Part shown: in pieces, positions 35,429 to 46,017 of the stretch
Layout: every line of letters begins with the position of its first letter
Position numbering within the stretch: position 1 is the stretch's first letter
DNA from: Tetradesmus obliquus
Lineage: Eukaryota > Chlorophyta > Chlorophyceae > Sphaeropleales > Scenedesmaceae
Reading direction: 5' to 3'
Length of the DNA: 64,000 nucleotides
Assembly: GCA_030272155.1 (NCBI GenBank)
Contig: CP126199.1
Location: forward strand, 2,294,001-2,358,000
Made by a program: the position numbers and the translations under genes
The notes under the pieces: generated by a model
What the model saw: the letters and a program-made list of their open reading frames with translations, nothing else
The model's database searches: none
What the model was told of the DNA's origin: nothing

Positions 35429-35570
35429 CTACTGGATACGGATCACCACCTTGCCAATGTGACCGCCCCGCAGCATGTACTCAATGGCATCAGGGACCTG
35501 CGCCGCTCCCTTGAAGCCGTGGCTCTCATCGACCCAGGCCTGCAGCTTGCCCTGCCGCCGCCTTACAAAG
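35429..35570 (-). pseudogene. Second copy of the terminal exon of the MDR oxidoreductase
   Basis: This 130 bp block parallels the true last exon (35665-35838). It reads GKLQAWVDESHGFKGAAQVP then DAIEYMLRGGHIGKVVIRIQ and its own TAG stop at 35429. It is preceded by a plausible AG acceptor. Only a few residues differ from the upstream copy (Ala to Asp, Val to Ala, Ile to Val, Gln to Arg, Pro to Arg), so the frame is intact. It could be an alternative last exon or a recent non-functional duplicate. Confidence 0.8.
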
Positions 35571-35571
35571 C
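35567..35571 (-). terminator. Possible TGTAA poly(A) signal between the two terminal exons
   Basis: TTACA on plus (TGTAA on the coding strand) lies about 95 nt after the proximal stop and overlaps the acceptor region of the second terminal exon. Use of one would exclude the other. Confidence 0.4.
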
Positions 35572-35664
35572 AAATTTGCAAAGGCCACAACAACCGTAGC
35601 CGCCGCAGCAGCAGGAGCAGCAGCACTGCACAGAACTGCACACAGTTCATACAACAAACGTATG

Positions 35665-36928
35665 CTACTGGATGGGGATCACCACCTTGCCAATGTGCCC
35701 GCCCTGCAGCATGTACTCAATGGCATCAGGGATCTGTGCAACACCCTTGAACCCATGGCTCTCAGCCACCCAGGCCTGCAGCTTGCCCTCCCGGTGCAGC
35801 TGGAACACGCGACGCTTGCAGCGCCGGATGGCCGACACGTCCTGCAGCAGCAGGCAGCACGCAACGTACAGCGTCAAGCTCAGCTTCCAGTAAGATGTTG
35901 GTGCGTTAGGAGCAAGGACAACTGACGGCGTTGACACGACCATGCTGTCTCAGCGTCACGCCCCTACCCCTTGACTGCATACCACAAATCACATAAGGCC
36001 ATGCTCAACATCTTCCCGAACATCTAGCATCAGCAGTGGGTAGCAATTGCACAGCTTATGTTTCAAGCAGCATCTGCCAATCACCTTGGGCCAGACTTGC
36101 CCAATGATCTTCCGCCCACCCTCCAGCTCAGCCGAATATCCGCCCCAGAACAGCAGTCAAATACAATACGGCGGTCAAACATTGGTAAAACAAAACAGCT
36201 GCCAGCTCACCTTGGGCCAGACCTGCCCAACGACGTTCCTGCCACCTTCCAGCTCAAAGCAGTTGCCGCCCCAGAACAGCAGTCAACCGTCATGCGGCAG
36301 TCAAACACTGGTCAAACAGCATTTGCTGACTCACCTTGGGCCAGACCTGCCCAATGACCTTCGCCCGCCCTCCAGCTCAAATCACTTGCCGCCCCAGAAC
36401 AGCAGCCAACCACCATCAGCAGTCATACAACAGTTGCCAACTCACCTTGGGCCAGACTTGCCCGATGACCTTCCTGCCACCTTCCAGCTCGAAGCACTTG
36501 CCGCCCCAAAACAGCTCACTCAGCGGCAGGCCCTGCTCCACTGACCCAGCAGCATCCAGCCCCATGTGCGGGTACTCTGGCCACAGCAGCAGCAGCAGCA
36601 GCAGTAGTGTAGCCAGAGCGAGCATTTGCCAGTGAGCAAGAGGTGTAACACTGTCCCCTCCGCAGAACATGTAGCACAGTGTTTGCTTGGTGCTGGAAGG
36701 GAGCAGAGGGAAGGGAGCAGAGGACAAGCAGGTGGCTGACGCAACTCTTTACATTACTGCCATGCACTGCACAGCAGCCCCAAACCCCTGAAATCTAGCC
36801 AATGCACCTGCTGAGAGCACTTCCGTTAACAAAGCTGGTTTGAAGCCTCTGTTAATTACAGCCAAATGCCGCGATCTTGGGGAAGCGTCCAACTAAATTG
36901 TAGCCGACCTGCAGCAGCCGGTGCTGCA

Positions 36929-36960
<32 letters not shown>

Positions 36961-38658
36961 CACCAACGCAGCTGCGATGCACTGTACAGCTGTCATGTGC
37001 AGCAGCCACACCCACCTGAGATGTAGCCGACCTGCAGCAGCCGTCCCCCAGGGGCCAGCTGCGGCATGATGGCAGCACGCACCGCCCCGCCCACGCCCTC
37101 GTACACAATGTCCAGGCCCTGAGGGTACTCCGCTGCAAGCACTGCAGCCAGGTCCTGCGCAAGAGTTGCAAGACAGGAGTTTTCAGCAATAGTACAACCA
37201 AGCAGTGGCAGGCTGCACAGCAGGCCGCAAGAGCACTGTTTGTTTGTGTTTGTGCACGGTACACTGCCAGTGGCTGCGTTCTGTGCAACGATACCACGAC
37301 CAACACAAAACTGGCACGCTGATGTCCTTGACCTCAGCCTGAGCCGCGCCGCCCGCTCACCTCTTCTTTGTAGTTGATCACCCGTTCGAGCCCCAGCGCC
37401 TGCAGCCGCTTCTTTTTGGCCTCTGAGCCCGCCACTGCCACCACGCGCGCCCCCGCCAGCTGCGCTAGCTGCACTGCAAAGTGCCCTGTACCTCCAGCAG
37501 CAGCTGTCACCAGCACAACATCGCCTTCTTTCATACCGGCCGTCACCTCCAGCGCTGCTGCTGCTGTCACCGCCGATAGCGACAGCGCGACAGCTTCTGC
37601 TGACGCCTCATCGATCGGTGTACACATCACAGCCTGCGTCACTCCATACTCTGCGAATGCGGCTGCTGAGTTGCAGGCCACCGCCTGTCCCACAGCTAGG
37701 GAGGTGACGCCTGCGCCTACAGCTGCCACAATGCCAGCTCCTTCTGCGCCGAGCGCGTAGGTGTCTTTGGCCTTGTTGGCGGTGAATGCGTGCTCGCCGC
37801 GCACACGGAAGGTCTCGCAGCCGCCGTTGATGCCTGCATAGCTCATGCGGATGAGCACCTGCAATGTGACGTGTTGTTTGCGGTTGTCAGCACGATTGTC
37901 GCCACAGGTCAAGAGGTCACCACTGCTTTCAGTATTCACTCGGGTGGCGTTGCAGAGGTTGGGCAGTCACAGCCGATAGGGCGCGCTACTATGGCACACT
38001 GCCCAAGACACAGTCTACACTGCCTGCTGCAGAGAGCACTTGGGCAGCTGACTAGGTAGGGTGATGAAGGGATGAGGCTCCAAAGCAGAGTAGCAGTTGT
38101 TACGTGCTGCAGCAGCTGCAGCTGCATGCCTAAGGAGCATGTCGCTGGTGCTCACGTCGCTGCCGTTGCTGCGGTTGTTTTGTAGCTGCGACCCACATCT
38201 GCTGTCAGTACCAGCTGCACCATCCGCATGCTCACGATGCATTGACAGAGACAAGCACCTGCCACAGACCGCTGGAAGTGCAGTTATCTACACCACGCTG
38301 AGCGCCGATTGCAGGTTCTACTGTCTGTACCCGTTGCTTACTGCCATTGGTACTACCAGCACTTTCCTGCTGCCTCTGCCATTGCTGCTGCTGGTGCTGC
38401 CTGTGTCTCTCTGTGCGTGGCCAGCTGTGCATCCACCTACCTCATTGTCACCTGGCTGTGGCAAGGGTACCTCCTCCACCTCTGCAACCTCCCTAAACGA
38501 CTTCCCAGTCCTTTTTGCCACTAGCCTCTTGTACGTGGCTGGTAGCTTTATTGCATGCTGAATTGTTGCTGCTGGTGCCGTACTGCTGGAGCTGGCAAGT
38601 GCATGGGTTTGCACCCTATGGACATCGAAACTGGCTGACATGGAACGCAGAGCGAACA
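35665..38658 (-). CDS. Medium-chain dehydrogenase/reductase, ZADH2/PTGR3-like quinone or enone reductase
   Basis: The only in-frame ATG after the upstream stop is at 38658 (MFALRSMSAS...), giving a Ser/Ala-rich leader that may be an organelle signal. Exons: to 38441 (KRLVAKRTGKSFREV...PLPQPGDNE); 37362-37860 (IRMSYAGINGGCETFRVRGE, GAEGAGIVAAVGAGV, and the NADPH-binding VLVTAAAGGTGHFAVQLAQL); 37017-37155 (EYPQGLDIVYEGVGGA to GGRLLQVGYIS); 36446-36578 (LPLSELFWGGKCFELEGG to WPK); 35665-35838 (GKLQAWVAESHGFKGVAQIP, IGKVVIPIQ, TAG). The AAAGGTG motif and 'D-x-VYE-x-VGG' block match zinc-free MDR reductases such as human ZADH2. Family reaction: NADPH-dependent reduction of quinones or alpha,beta-unsaturated carbonyls. 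The substrate is unknown. Three copies of the fourth exon's end and a second terminal exon follow. Confidence 0.85.
36085..36500 (-). repeat. Tandem copies of MDR exon end GQVWPK plus donor
   Basis: On the minus strand the exon end 'gggcaagtctggcccaag|gtgag' is true at 36446. It recurs with intact GT at 36335, 36211 and 36085 (111, 124 and 126 bp steps). The copies also keep the upstream 'ggcggcaa.tg.tttgagctgga' part, so each unit spans about 60 bp of exon and about 60 bp of intron. Confidence 0.92.
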
Positions 38659-39140
38659 TGAGCAAGGTGAGGTAAACAATGAGCCCCGCAAGATAGCCGA
38701 AGGAGGGGTAATCGCGCAAGTGCTACAAGTGAGGCCTCTGCTTTCTGCTGCCAGGTTCAAGACTCTGATTTAGTGAAGCGAGCAGCAAAAATATTGAGCG
38801 ACTGTAAGCCAGCACGTTTGTCGGCTTTCGCTGGCGCGCCACCTCAAGATGAACGCATAACGCCCGTTGCACGCAAACCCCACAACTGCTACAATGTGAC
38901 ACTGTGTGGTTCGCAGGGCTGTAGCTGGGTTCGTGCTGTGCATCAGTTTAGTTGGAGCATGTTAAGCATGTAATGTACGGCCAATTGTTGTTGCTTCACT
39001 ACTGAGGCCCCTGTAAGATCATCTTGTGCATTGCTCCTGACACCAGCCCACCAACTGCATTGCTGTGACACAAACATCTGATCTGGCATCATAGAGTGCC
39101 ACATCTGCAGCATCCGCAAGTTGAAAACACCTACTGTGCA
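38659..39140. promoter_or_regulatory. Divergent promoter region between MDR and NDUFAF6 genes
   Basis: 482 bp between two outward-facing start codons. No TATA or known element is recognised. Some 5' UTR of each gene must lie here. Shared regulation is inferred only from spacing. Confidence 0.4.
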
Positions 39141-40456
39141 ATGCTGCCTGTGTTGCGGTTAGGAGGCGTACTGCTCAGCCATGGCAGCACGTGCATGACG
39201 GCAGCAGCAGCAGCAACAGGAGCAGCAGCAGCAAAAGCAGCAGCAGCAGCAGCAGCAAGCAGAGCATACAGCACGCCTTCCAGCCAAGACGTACGGACAG
39301 CATACGAGCACTGCGCACAGCTTGTCAAGTGAGTGGCAGCAGCAGATGCAGGAGTACTGGCATGGAGCTATCTCCTGCCTTGGGTCCTGGTGATCGCAGT
39401 GTCTTGCAACCCAAGGGAAAGCTGTCAACAGCAGCCGTCACTAGCACAGTTCCAAGCACCAGCAAGTGGTGCCACCTGCCTCACACTGTGAGCTTCACTG
39501 TGCATTGCAGGGAGCATGACCTGGACAACTTCATATGGGTGGTGCAGCTGCCAAAGGTGAGGTTGAGTGCAAGTGCACACGCCACACAGCAACTGCAGCC
39601 CCTGTCTGGCGCCAGCGCTGCCAGTTCTGGACTGGAACACAATCACAGCAAACATTTTTCAATGTGCTACGACAAGCCCCGACTCAAGCACCGGCTGTGG
39701 GTTGCACACGCATGCAAAGCAGGAGCTGCGGCTGCGTGTGCTGGCGCTGCGCGAATTCACCTTTCTGTGATATGCCATGTCCTGGCTGAAACACCCGCTT
39801 TTGTTTCACATGCTGTTGTTTCACATGCAGGAGCTGCGACTGCGTGTGCTGGCGCTGCGTGCTTTCAACCTGGAGACGCTGCTCATAGGGGAGCACGTGA
39901 AGAGCAGGGAGCCGCTGGTCACACAGATTCGGTGCGCTGCGCTGCTTTTGAGACAGCAGAACCCGGGCGTGTTGATGTTCTCGAAGATATGCAGGAACAT
40001 GGCTGCTGCATTGTGTATGTGTGCATGCGTTGCTGGAAGGCGGCAACAGCAACATGCAGCCAGCAGCGTGCGCAGTAGCTTGGGTGGTGTTTGGGTGTTT
40101 TGACACGACAGAGCAGCAGGGCAGGATCTTGGACTTCCTGCATTCACCAGTGACATGCACTCACTTGGCACTGCACTGCTCAAGGCGCCATGCATTGTCA
40201 ACAGGCAGCGCGGAGCATGTTGCCACGGTGTTGCTGTGGCCTGATTATTAGTAGTATCAAGCGGAGTTGACATTTCTACACTCCCTGTGGGTATCCGCTG
40301 CTGCTGCTGCTGCTGCGGCTGCGGCTGTTGCTGCCTGTAGTTTCCAGTGGTGGCGTGATGCCATCTCCTCCCTGAGCGACAAGACGCCTCCGCCAGCCCA
40401 CCCCATCCTCACAGCACTCTGGGACACCCAGTACGGCAGCAACAGCAGCAACAGCC

Positions 40457-40498
<42 letters not shown>

Positions 40499-41518
40499 GC
40501 GGCAGCAGCAGCAGGATGGCCAAGTATCAGATGAAGCGGCTGCTTGATGCAAGGGAGGCTGATGTGCTGCAGCACCAGACGCCGCTGACTGTGCAGGACC
40601 TGGAAACCTACGCTGAGAACACAGCATCACAGCTGCTGTACTTGCAGCTGGCTGCAGCAGGTGAGGCCAAAGGGGCTTGAACAACTTGAGCCTGTTTGCA
40701 GCTGCTGCTGGCAAGTGCTCGTCTGTCACACATGACAGCATGATTGAGAACACAGCCTCACAGCTGCTGTACATGTACCTACAGCTGGCTGCAGCAGGTC
40801 AGGCCAAAAGGGCAAATAGAATGAGTTATGCAAGCTTTTGATGGTTGGTTGCAAGCGTGTCGTGTGTGGTGGCAAGGTTGCGGGTGCCACGCTGAGGGTT
40901 TGCCTGTGCCCTGCTGTCTTGAGCATCTTGAGCTTGCTTGCAGCTGCTGCTGGTCAGTGCGTGTCTGTCACACACGATACCTGGAGCGTACCCCATGTGC
41001 TTTCTACTGTCATATGGTCAGTCGCACTGCTGGTAGCTCACCCTTGTGCTGCTTTTTTTACCCCTGGACCCTGCCATGCTGCTGCAGGCGTCAGCAGCAG
41101 GGAGGCAGATCACGCTGCTAGCCACCTGGGCAAAGCAATCGGCATCTCGCTGCTGCTGCGCGGTCAGCCCTACCAGGCATCACGGCGGCGCTCTTACATG
41201 CCTGTGGAGCTCTGTTCACAGCACAGGGTCTCGCAGGAAGACGTGTATAAGGGCAATGTTACAGAGGGCCTGCGTGACGTTACTTTGGCAGTTGCAACAG
41301 CAGCGATGACGCACTTGCAGGAAGCGCGCCGGCTTGCAGGAACGCTGCCCAGCAGCGGGCCGCAGGTCATGCAGCAGGGCACGCTTGCAGGACAGTATCT
41401 GGCGGCGCTGGAGAAGGCGGGGTTCAACATGTTTGACCAGAGTTTAAACAGCGGCGGGGTGTCGCCGCTGCGGCGGGTGCTGGCATTTAAGTGGAACAGC
41501 ATGCGGGGGACGTTCTGA
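39141..41518 (+). CDS. NDUFAF6: NDUFAF6-like mitochondrial complex I assembly factor (squalene/phytoene synthase fold)
   Basis: The ATG at 39141 gives MLPVLRLGGVLLSHGSTCMT, then an Ala run and RAYSTPS, a typical mitochondrial presequence with a plausible cleavage site. Exons: 39141-39331 (to AYEHCAQLVK); 39511-39556 (REHDLDNFIWVVQLPK); 39829-39929 (ELRLRVLALRAFNLETLLIG to TQIR); 40340-40661 (FQWWRDAISSLSDKTPPPAH, KYQMKRLLDAREADV, ENTASQLLYLQLAAAG); 41089-41518 (HLGKAIGISLLLRGQPYQ, RRRSYMPVELCSQHRVSQED to RGTF, TGA). Order and motifs match NDUFAF6/C8orf38, a trans-isoprenyl-diphosphate-synthase-fold protein needed for early complex I assembly. It lacks a clear pair of DxxxD motifs, as expected for a non-catalytic member. 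A Ser run from AGC repeats interrupts exon 4. Confidence 0.87.
39719..39872 (+). repeat. Duplicated acceptor and exon start ELRLRVLALR in NDUFAF6
   Basis: The true exon begins at 39829 (acatgcag|gagctgcgac). A copy starts at about 39722 (gcaaagcag|gagctgcggc) and shares 30 bp before diverging to a TGA. Step is about 107 bp. The intron words 'gtttcacatg' just before the true acceptor are also duplicated. Confidence 0.85.
40457..40510 (+). repeat. Coding AGC tract (poly-Ser) in NDUFAF6
   Basis: About 15 AGC units encode a Ser run in the fourth exon between TQYGSNSSN and RMAKYQMK. It is absent from the family's conserved core, so it is an insertion in a loop. Confidence 0.8.
40610..40990 (+). 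repeat. Duplicated exon end and donor in NDUFAF6
   Basis: The exon end 'gagaacacagcatcacagctgctgtac...gcagcag|gtgaggcc' (true end 40661) recurs at about 40747-40798, followed by 'gtcaggcc'. The downstream intron words 'cttgagc..gcttgcagctgctgctgg' and 'gtctgtcacac' recur at 40684-40735 and 40918-40975. The unit is therefore a tandem duplication spanning the splice site. Confidence 0.85.
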
Positions 41519-42008
41519 GGCGCATTACCCGAGGCTTATCATTTTTGCAGTGTAGCGTGGGGGTATGCAGTTGTGTGTGTAACAGCTGAGTTCAAGCATA
41601 TGAAGCTGCTGATTTTGCGCTGGATATGCTATGCGGCAGGAGATGCAAGGGTGGCTAACCACCGTTGAACTGTTGAGCCTTACAGGACTGCCAGCCTGAG
41701 TGGGCCACTGGCAGGGGCAGTAGCACAGCTACAGTTTGTTTGTATGTGCTACCCATATAAGTTGTGCGCATACAGATGAACTGTGGATACAAACGATCTG
41801 AGGGTCTCAAAGGCACTAACGACAACGCTCGCGAGAGGTTTGTCAGATTGACTGTCAGGCAGGCTTCAGGCTGCCAGAACCACTTTGGCACCAGACAACA
41901 TAGGACGTTCCAAGCAGCTTGACAACTGACAATGCGTGTTGTGGTTATTAAGGTTGAGGTCAAGTTTAAAACAATTGACGTTGGTGCGAGCAGCTAGTGA
42001 ACGACATC
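41519..42008. other. Intergenic between NDUFAF6 and aldo/keto reductase
   Basis: Holds the 3' end of NDUFAF6 and the promoter of the next gene. No other coding or RNA feature seen. Confidence 0.5.
41578..41582 (+). terminator. TGTAA polyadenylation signal of NDUFAF6
   Basis: TGTAA 60 nt after the stop codon, the position typical of chlorophyte mRNAs. Confidence 0.6.
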
Positions 42009-42894
42009 ATGAACGCACGCACGCTGCAGGCCACACGCTGCAATGGCGTCAACGCGCAGAGCAGCAAGCCTAGGCGCGTGCAAGTTGTCGTGCGTGCTGC
42101 ATTAGAGGCGCCCGCAAAGATCAGCGCCACTGATCGCGTGCAGCTGGGGCAGAGTGACCTTATGGTCAGTGGTGAGTGACTGGCAGGACTTCTACAACAT
42201 TCTTGCAGACTGCTGTTGTTTAGCAATCAAGCAATGGTTTGATACAGAGACCGCCTCTAGCACACTAAATGAGCAATGGAATGCAGCTGCAGAGCTGCAG
42301 CTGCTTGAAGTGCCCTTTGTAACCACCCCTGCTGCTGCTGTGGCTGCCTGCTGTCACCTGCATTTGCTGCACCAGTGTGCTGCCTTGGCACCATGACCTG
42401 GGGCAAGCAGAACACAGAGAAGGAGGTAAGAGCGATTGCATACAGCTGACATGACCGATGGGAGCTGTTCTTGATCCTCCAGCAATGCACAGGCTGCATG
42501 TCTCTGGGGCTGGCTGTATCTCCCCAGCACTGAGCACTGAGTGCTGCACATGGCTCTACAAACCTGTATTATTATTGTTGTTCTGCGCTGCTACTGCTGT
42601 GACTGCAGGCGCACGAGCAGCTGAGGTGCGCAGCTGCCTGAGCAAATGCAGCCTTTGCTCGTGTGCAGGCTGTGTTCTTGGGATGAGGGGCAGATTGCAA
42701 ACCAAATAGCCAGCTGGCTGCTTGAGCATCTTGTCAATGACATGTCGTATTTGCAGCCTGCTGTAGCAGGACTGCCAGGCAGCCAAGCAACGGCTCATCT
42801 TGCACAGCGTGCAGTGCTTGATTTTCTGCACAAACAGCTGCATTTTCTGCACAAACAACAGCTGCTTTTTCTGCACGAACAGCTCATCAGTGTC

Positions 42895-42930
<36 letters not shown>

Positions 42931-43088
42931 CCAGCTGCTGGCTCTGCAATGGCAGCGCAGTTTCTGACCGCTTGTGCTGCGGTGCTTGATGTTGTTTTGT
43001 TCATGCAGCTATGCCTTTGACTATGGGCTCAACTTCATGGACACAGCTGAGATGTACCCGGTGCCGCCAACGAAGGACACACAGGTGC

Positions 43089-43122
<34 letters not shown>

Positions 43123-45980
43123 TGGCAGCAGCAGGTGCTGTTACAGCCAGAGTCGTGCAGCTTTGTCTGTGTTTGTTTGGACCACCTAGCCCAGCACTCT
43201 CTGCAGGTGCATAGGCCACATGCTGCAGCTGCAGCAGAGTTGCCTGCTGGCAAGATTTTGCAAAAGGCTGCCATGGTTGCTGCTGCAGGGCCTCACAGAC
43301 AAGTACATTGGCAGCTGGATGAAGAACCAGAAAAGGGACGGCATCGTGCTGGCAACAAAGGTCAGTCTAGCAGCAGGGCCTGGCAGCTGCTGGAAGAACA
43401 CCACATATTATAACACCACATATCAGACCACCACATATCAAAACACCGCATATTAGAACACCACATATTAAAACACCACATATCAAGACACCACATATTA
43501 GAACATCGCATATCAGAACACCACATATCAAAACACCACATATTATAACACCACATATCAGAACACCACATACAACATAGCAGCTGGAGCAGCTGAGCAT
43601 GCCATGCCTAGCGACAGCAGCTGACAGCTGGGTGTCTTGGTAGTGCCATTTGTGGCAGGTGTTCGATGTTCTCAAACGGGTCGGGGTACCCTGCCTCGGC
43701 CCTTGTACATGCATGCTGCTGGTGCATCTGCCGTCTTGGAAAGCGATTTGTTGGACGTTTCCTCCTGTCACTGTTGCCTCTGTTGCCACAGGTTGCTGGA
43801 TACGGCCAGCACAACACCTACCTGCGGGACAATGGACAGACGGTGCGTGTCATTAAGGACCAGATTGTTGAGAGCGTGGACAAGTCGCTGGCGCGGCTGG
43901 GGACAGACTACATCGACCTGCTGCAGATACACTGGTGAGTCCGACTGTATGCAGTTGTACAGCAGTTGTACGGCAGTTGTACGGCAGTTGTAGGGCAGTT
44001 GTACACCAGCTGTACCAGTTGTTGACAAGGTCACTGGCGCGGCTGGGGACAGACCACATAGACCTGCTGCAGATGCACTGGTGAGGCAGCGTCACACAGT
44101 TGTTAATAAAGACTTTGCAAGCGGATGCATCGTAGCAGGCTAGCAATACATTCTACTGAGACGCAGCAAACATGACATACGGTTTCTGGCACTGAGGTAC
44201 AAATTGCACCAGCTTCATCAGGCTTCAAAGTCGCTGTGCTGCCGCGTGGTGTAGCAAGACTGAGTATAATGCGCGTAGTGGAAGCATTATGGGAAGATGG
44301 GTAGTAAACCAATGATCAGCCTGAGGCCCAGCGATAGCTGATCTAGGCCGCCCACGGTGCAAGGCGTGCGTAGTTCCAACAAGGCGGTACATGTCACTTT
44401 GACTGCCGCGTGTCTCACACGTAGGTTTGAGTCACAAGAGTAATGTCTAATCGTCCACTACATGGATAGTAACAGCTCCTGTTACACGTGGTGTGCATTA
44501 CTGCAGGCCCGACCGCTACGTGCCGCTGTTTGGTGGCGGTGCGTACGACATCGCGAATGAGCGCGAGGGCGACATCCCTTTCGAGGAGCAGCTGCGCGGC
44601 CTGGAGGAGGTCGTCAAGGCGGGCAAGGTGAGGCGTCTTTTTTTTCTGATATGCGGGTGTTGGGCAAACATGCAGCAGTTTGTGCTGCTGTTTTTCTCAT
44701 GGGTGCTACTGGGAGCTACTTGCCTTGTGTGAGCAGCTGCGCGGCCTGGAGGAGGTCATCAAGGCGGGCAAGGTGAGGCCTTACTTTTTTAAAATGTGGG
44801 TTTTGGGCAAAAGTGTCTGCTGCTTGGTTTTTGCATGGGTGCTGGTCACAGCGGCTTGCATTATCGGCAGCTGCAGGGTCTAGAGAGCAGGCTGGCAAGG
44901 CGGGCAAGGTGGGGCAGGGAATTGAGGGAGGCTGAGGCGGCAGCCATGGCGGTTGCTTGTTCGGCGTAAGTGCCACTCAGTCAAACCAAGCGGGCACTTC
45001 TTCAGGAGCAGCTGCGCGGCCTGGAGGAGGTGGTCAAGGCGGGCAAGGTGAGGGATTATGCGAGGCAGCAGGTTGGCGGTTGTTGCTGGTTGTGCGGTAA
45101 CAAAGTGGCTGCTGCCCAGAGTTTCGTGCCGTTTGTTGAGCAGTGGCGCGGCCTGGAGGAGGTGGTTAAAGCTGCAGTTTTGCCGTGAGCTCATTTGAAT
45201 TGAATGCCATACAGCATGCTTAATGTGCCTCATCATCTTTTCAAGCAAGCAAGTCACGTCACGAGGCGCCCGTGTCTACTCACTCCAGTATACAACCAGA
45301 ACTGTGTGCGCGGTTGCACTGCAGGTGCGCTACGTGGGCGTGTCCAACGAGACCTCATATGGCGTGAGCGAGTTTGTGCACGCTGCCAAGGCTGCCGGCC
45401 TGCCGCGCATACAGACCATCCAGAACGTGTACCACTTGATTCAGCGCGGCAGCTTTGAGACGGACCTGGCGGAGACGTGCAGGTGCGAGGAACAGCAGCA
45501 GCAGTGCAATGTGCATTGGTCTGTAGACAGCAACTGAGGTGAAGCAGCTGGCTTATTGACACCAGGAGCAGCTTTGAGACAGACCTGGGGGAGCATGCAG
45601 GTGGCAGCAACAGCAGCCTGACACCTGTGCCTGCTGATTGAAGTGTACTCGGTAGAGCGGCAGCTCTTCTACTGATGTACTAGCAGGATGCAATGGTGTA
45701 ACGGAATGGCCGAGAGCTACAGGCAGGTGCCGACTTCAACTTGGTGTTGCTTGTCATGGCCTGCTTGCACATTTTTGGCTGCCGCTCGTACAGGCAGCGT
45801 AGCTACCTTTGGCATGTGGAGTTCTCAATGACTGTAATTATGTATGTAATGTGTTTCACCGCAGGCGCCACCAGGTCAGCCTGCTGGCGTACTCGCCTCT
45901 GGCAGGTGGCGTGCTGAGCGGCAAGTACCTGCAGCCGCACCCGCCAGCAGAGGCGCGCCTCAACCTCTTCCCGGGTGAGC

Positions 45981-46017
<37 letters not shown>

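Noticed and set aside
38658-38719. N-terminal extension of the MDR protein with a membrane-like segment (YPSFGYLAGLIVYLTLLMFA)
   Set aside because: It begins at TTG just after an in-frame TAG. The first ATG is at 38658, so most of the hydrophobic stretch is untranslated unless an upstream exon is spliced in.
43362-43571. Repetitive Met-Trp-Cys frame on the minus strand
   Set aside because: Antisense of the 15 bp intronic minisatellite; no gene evidence.
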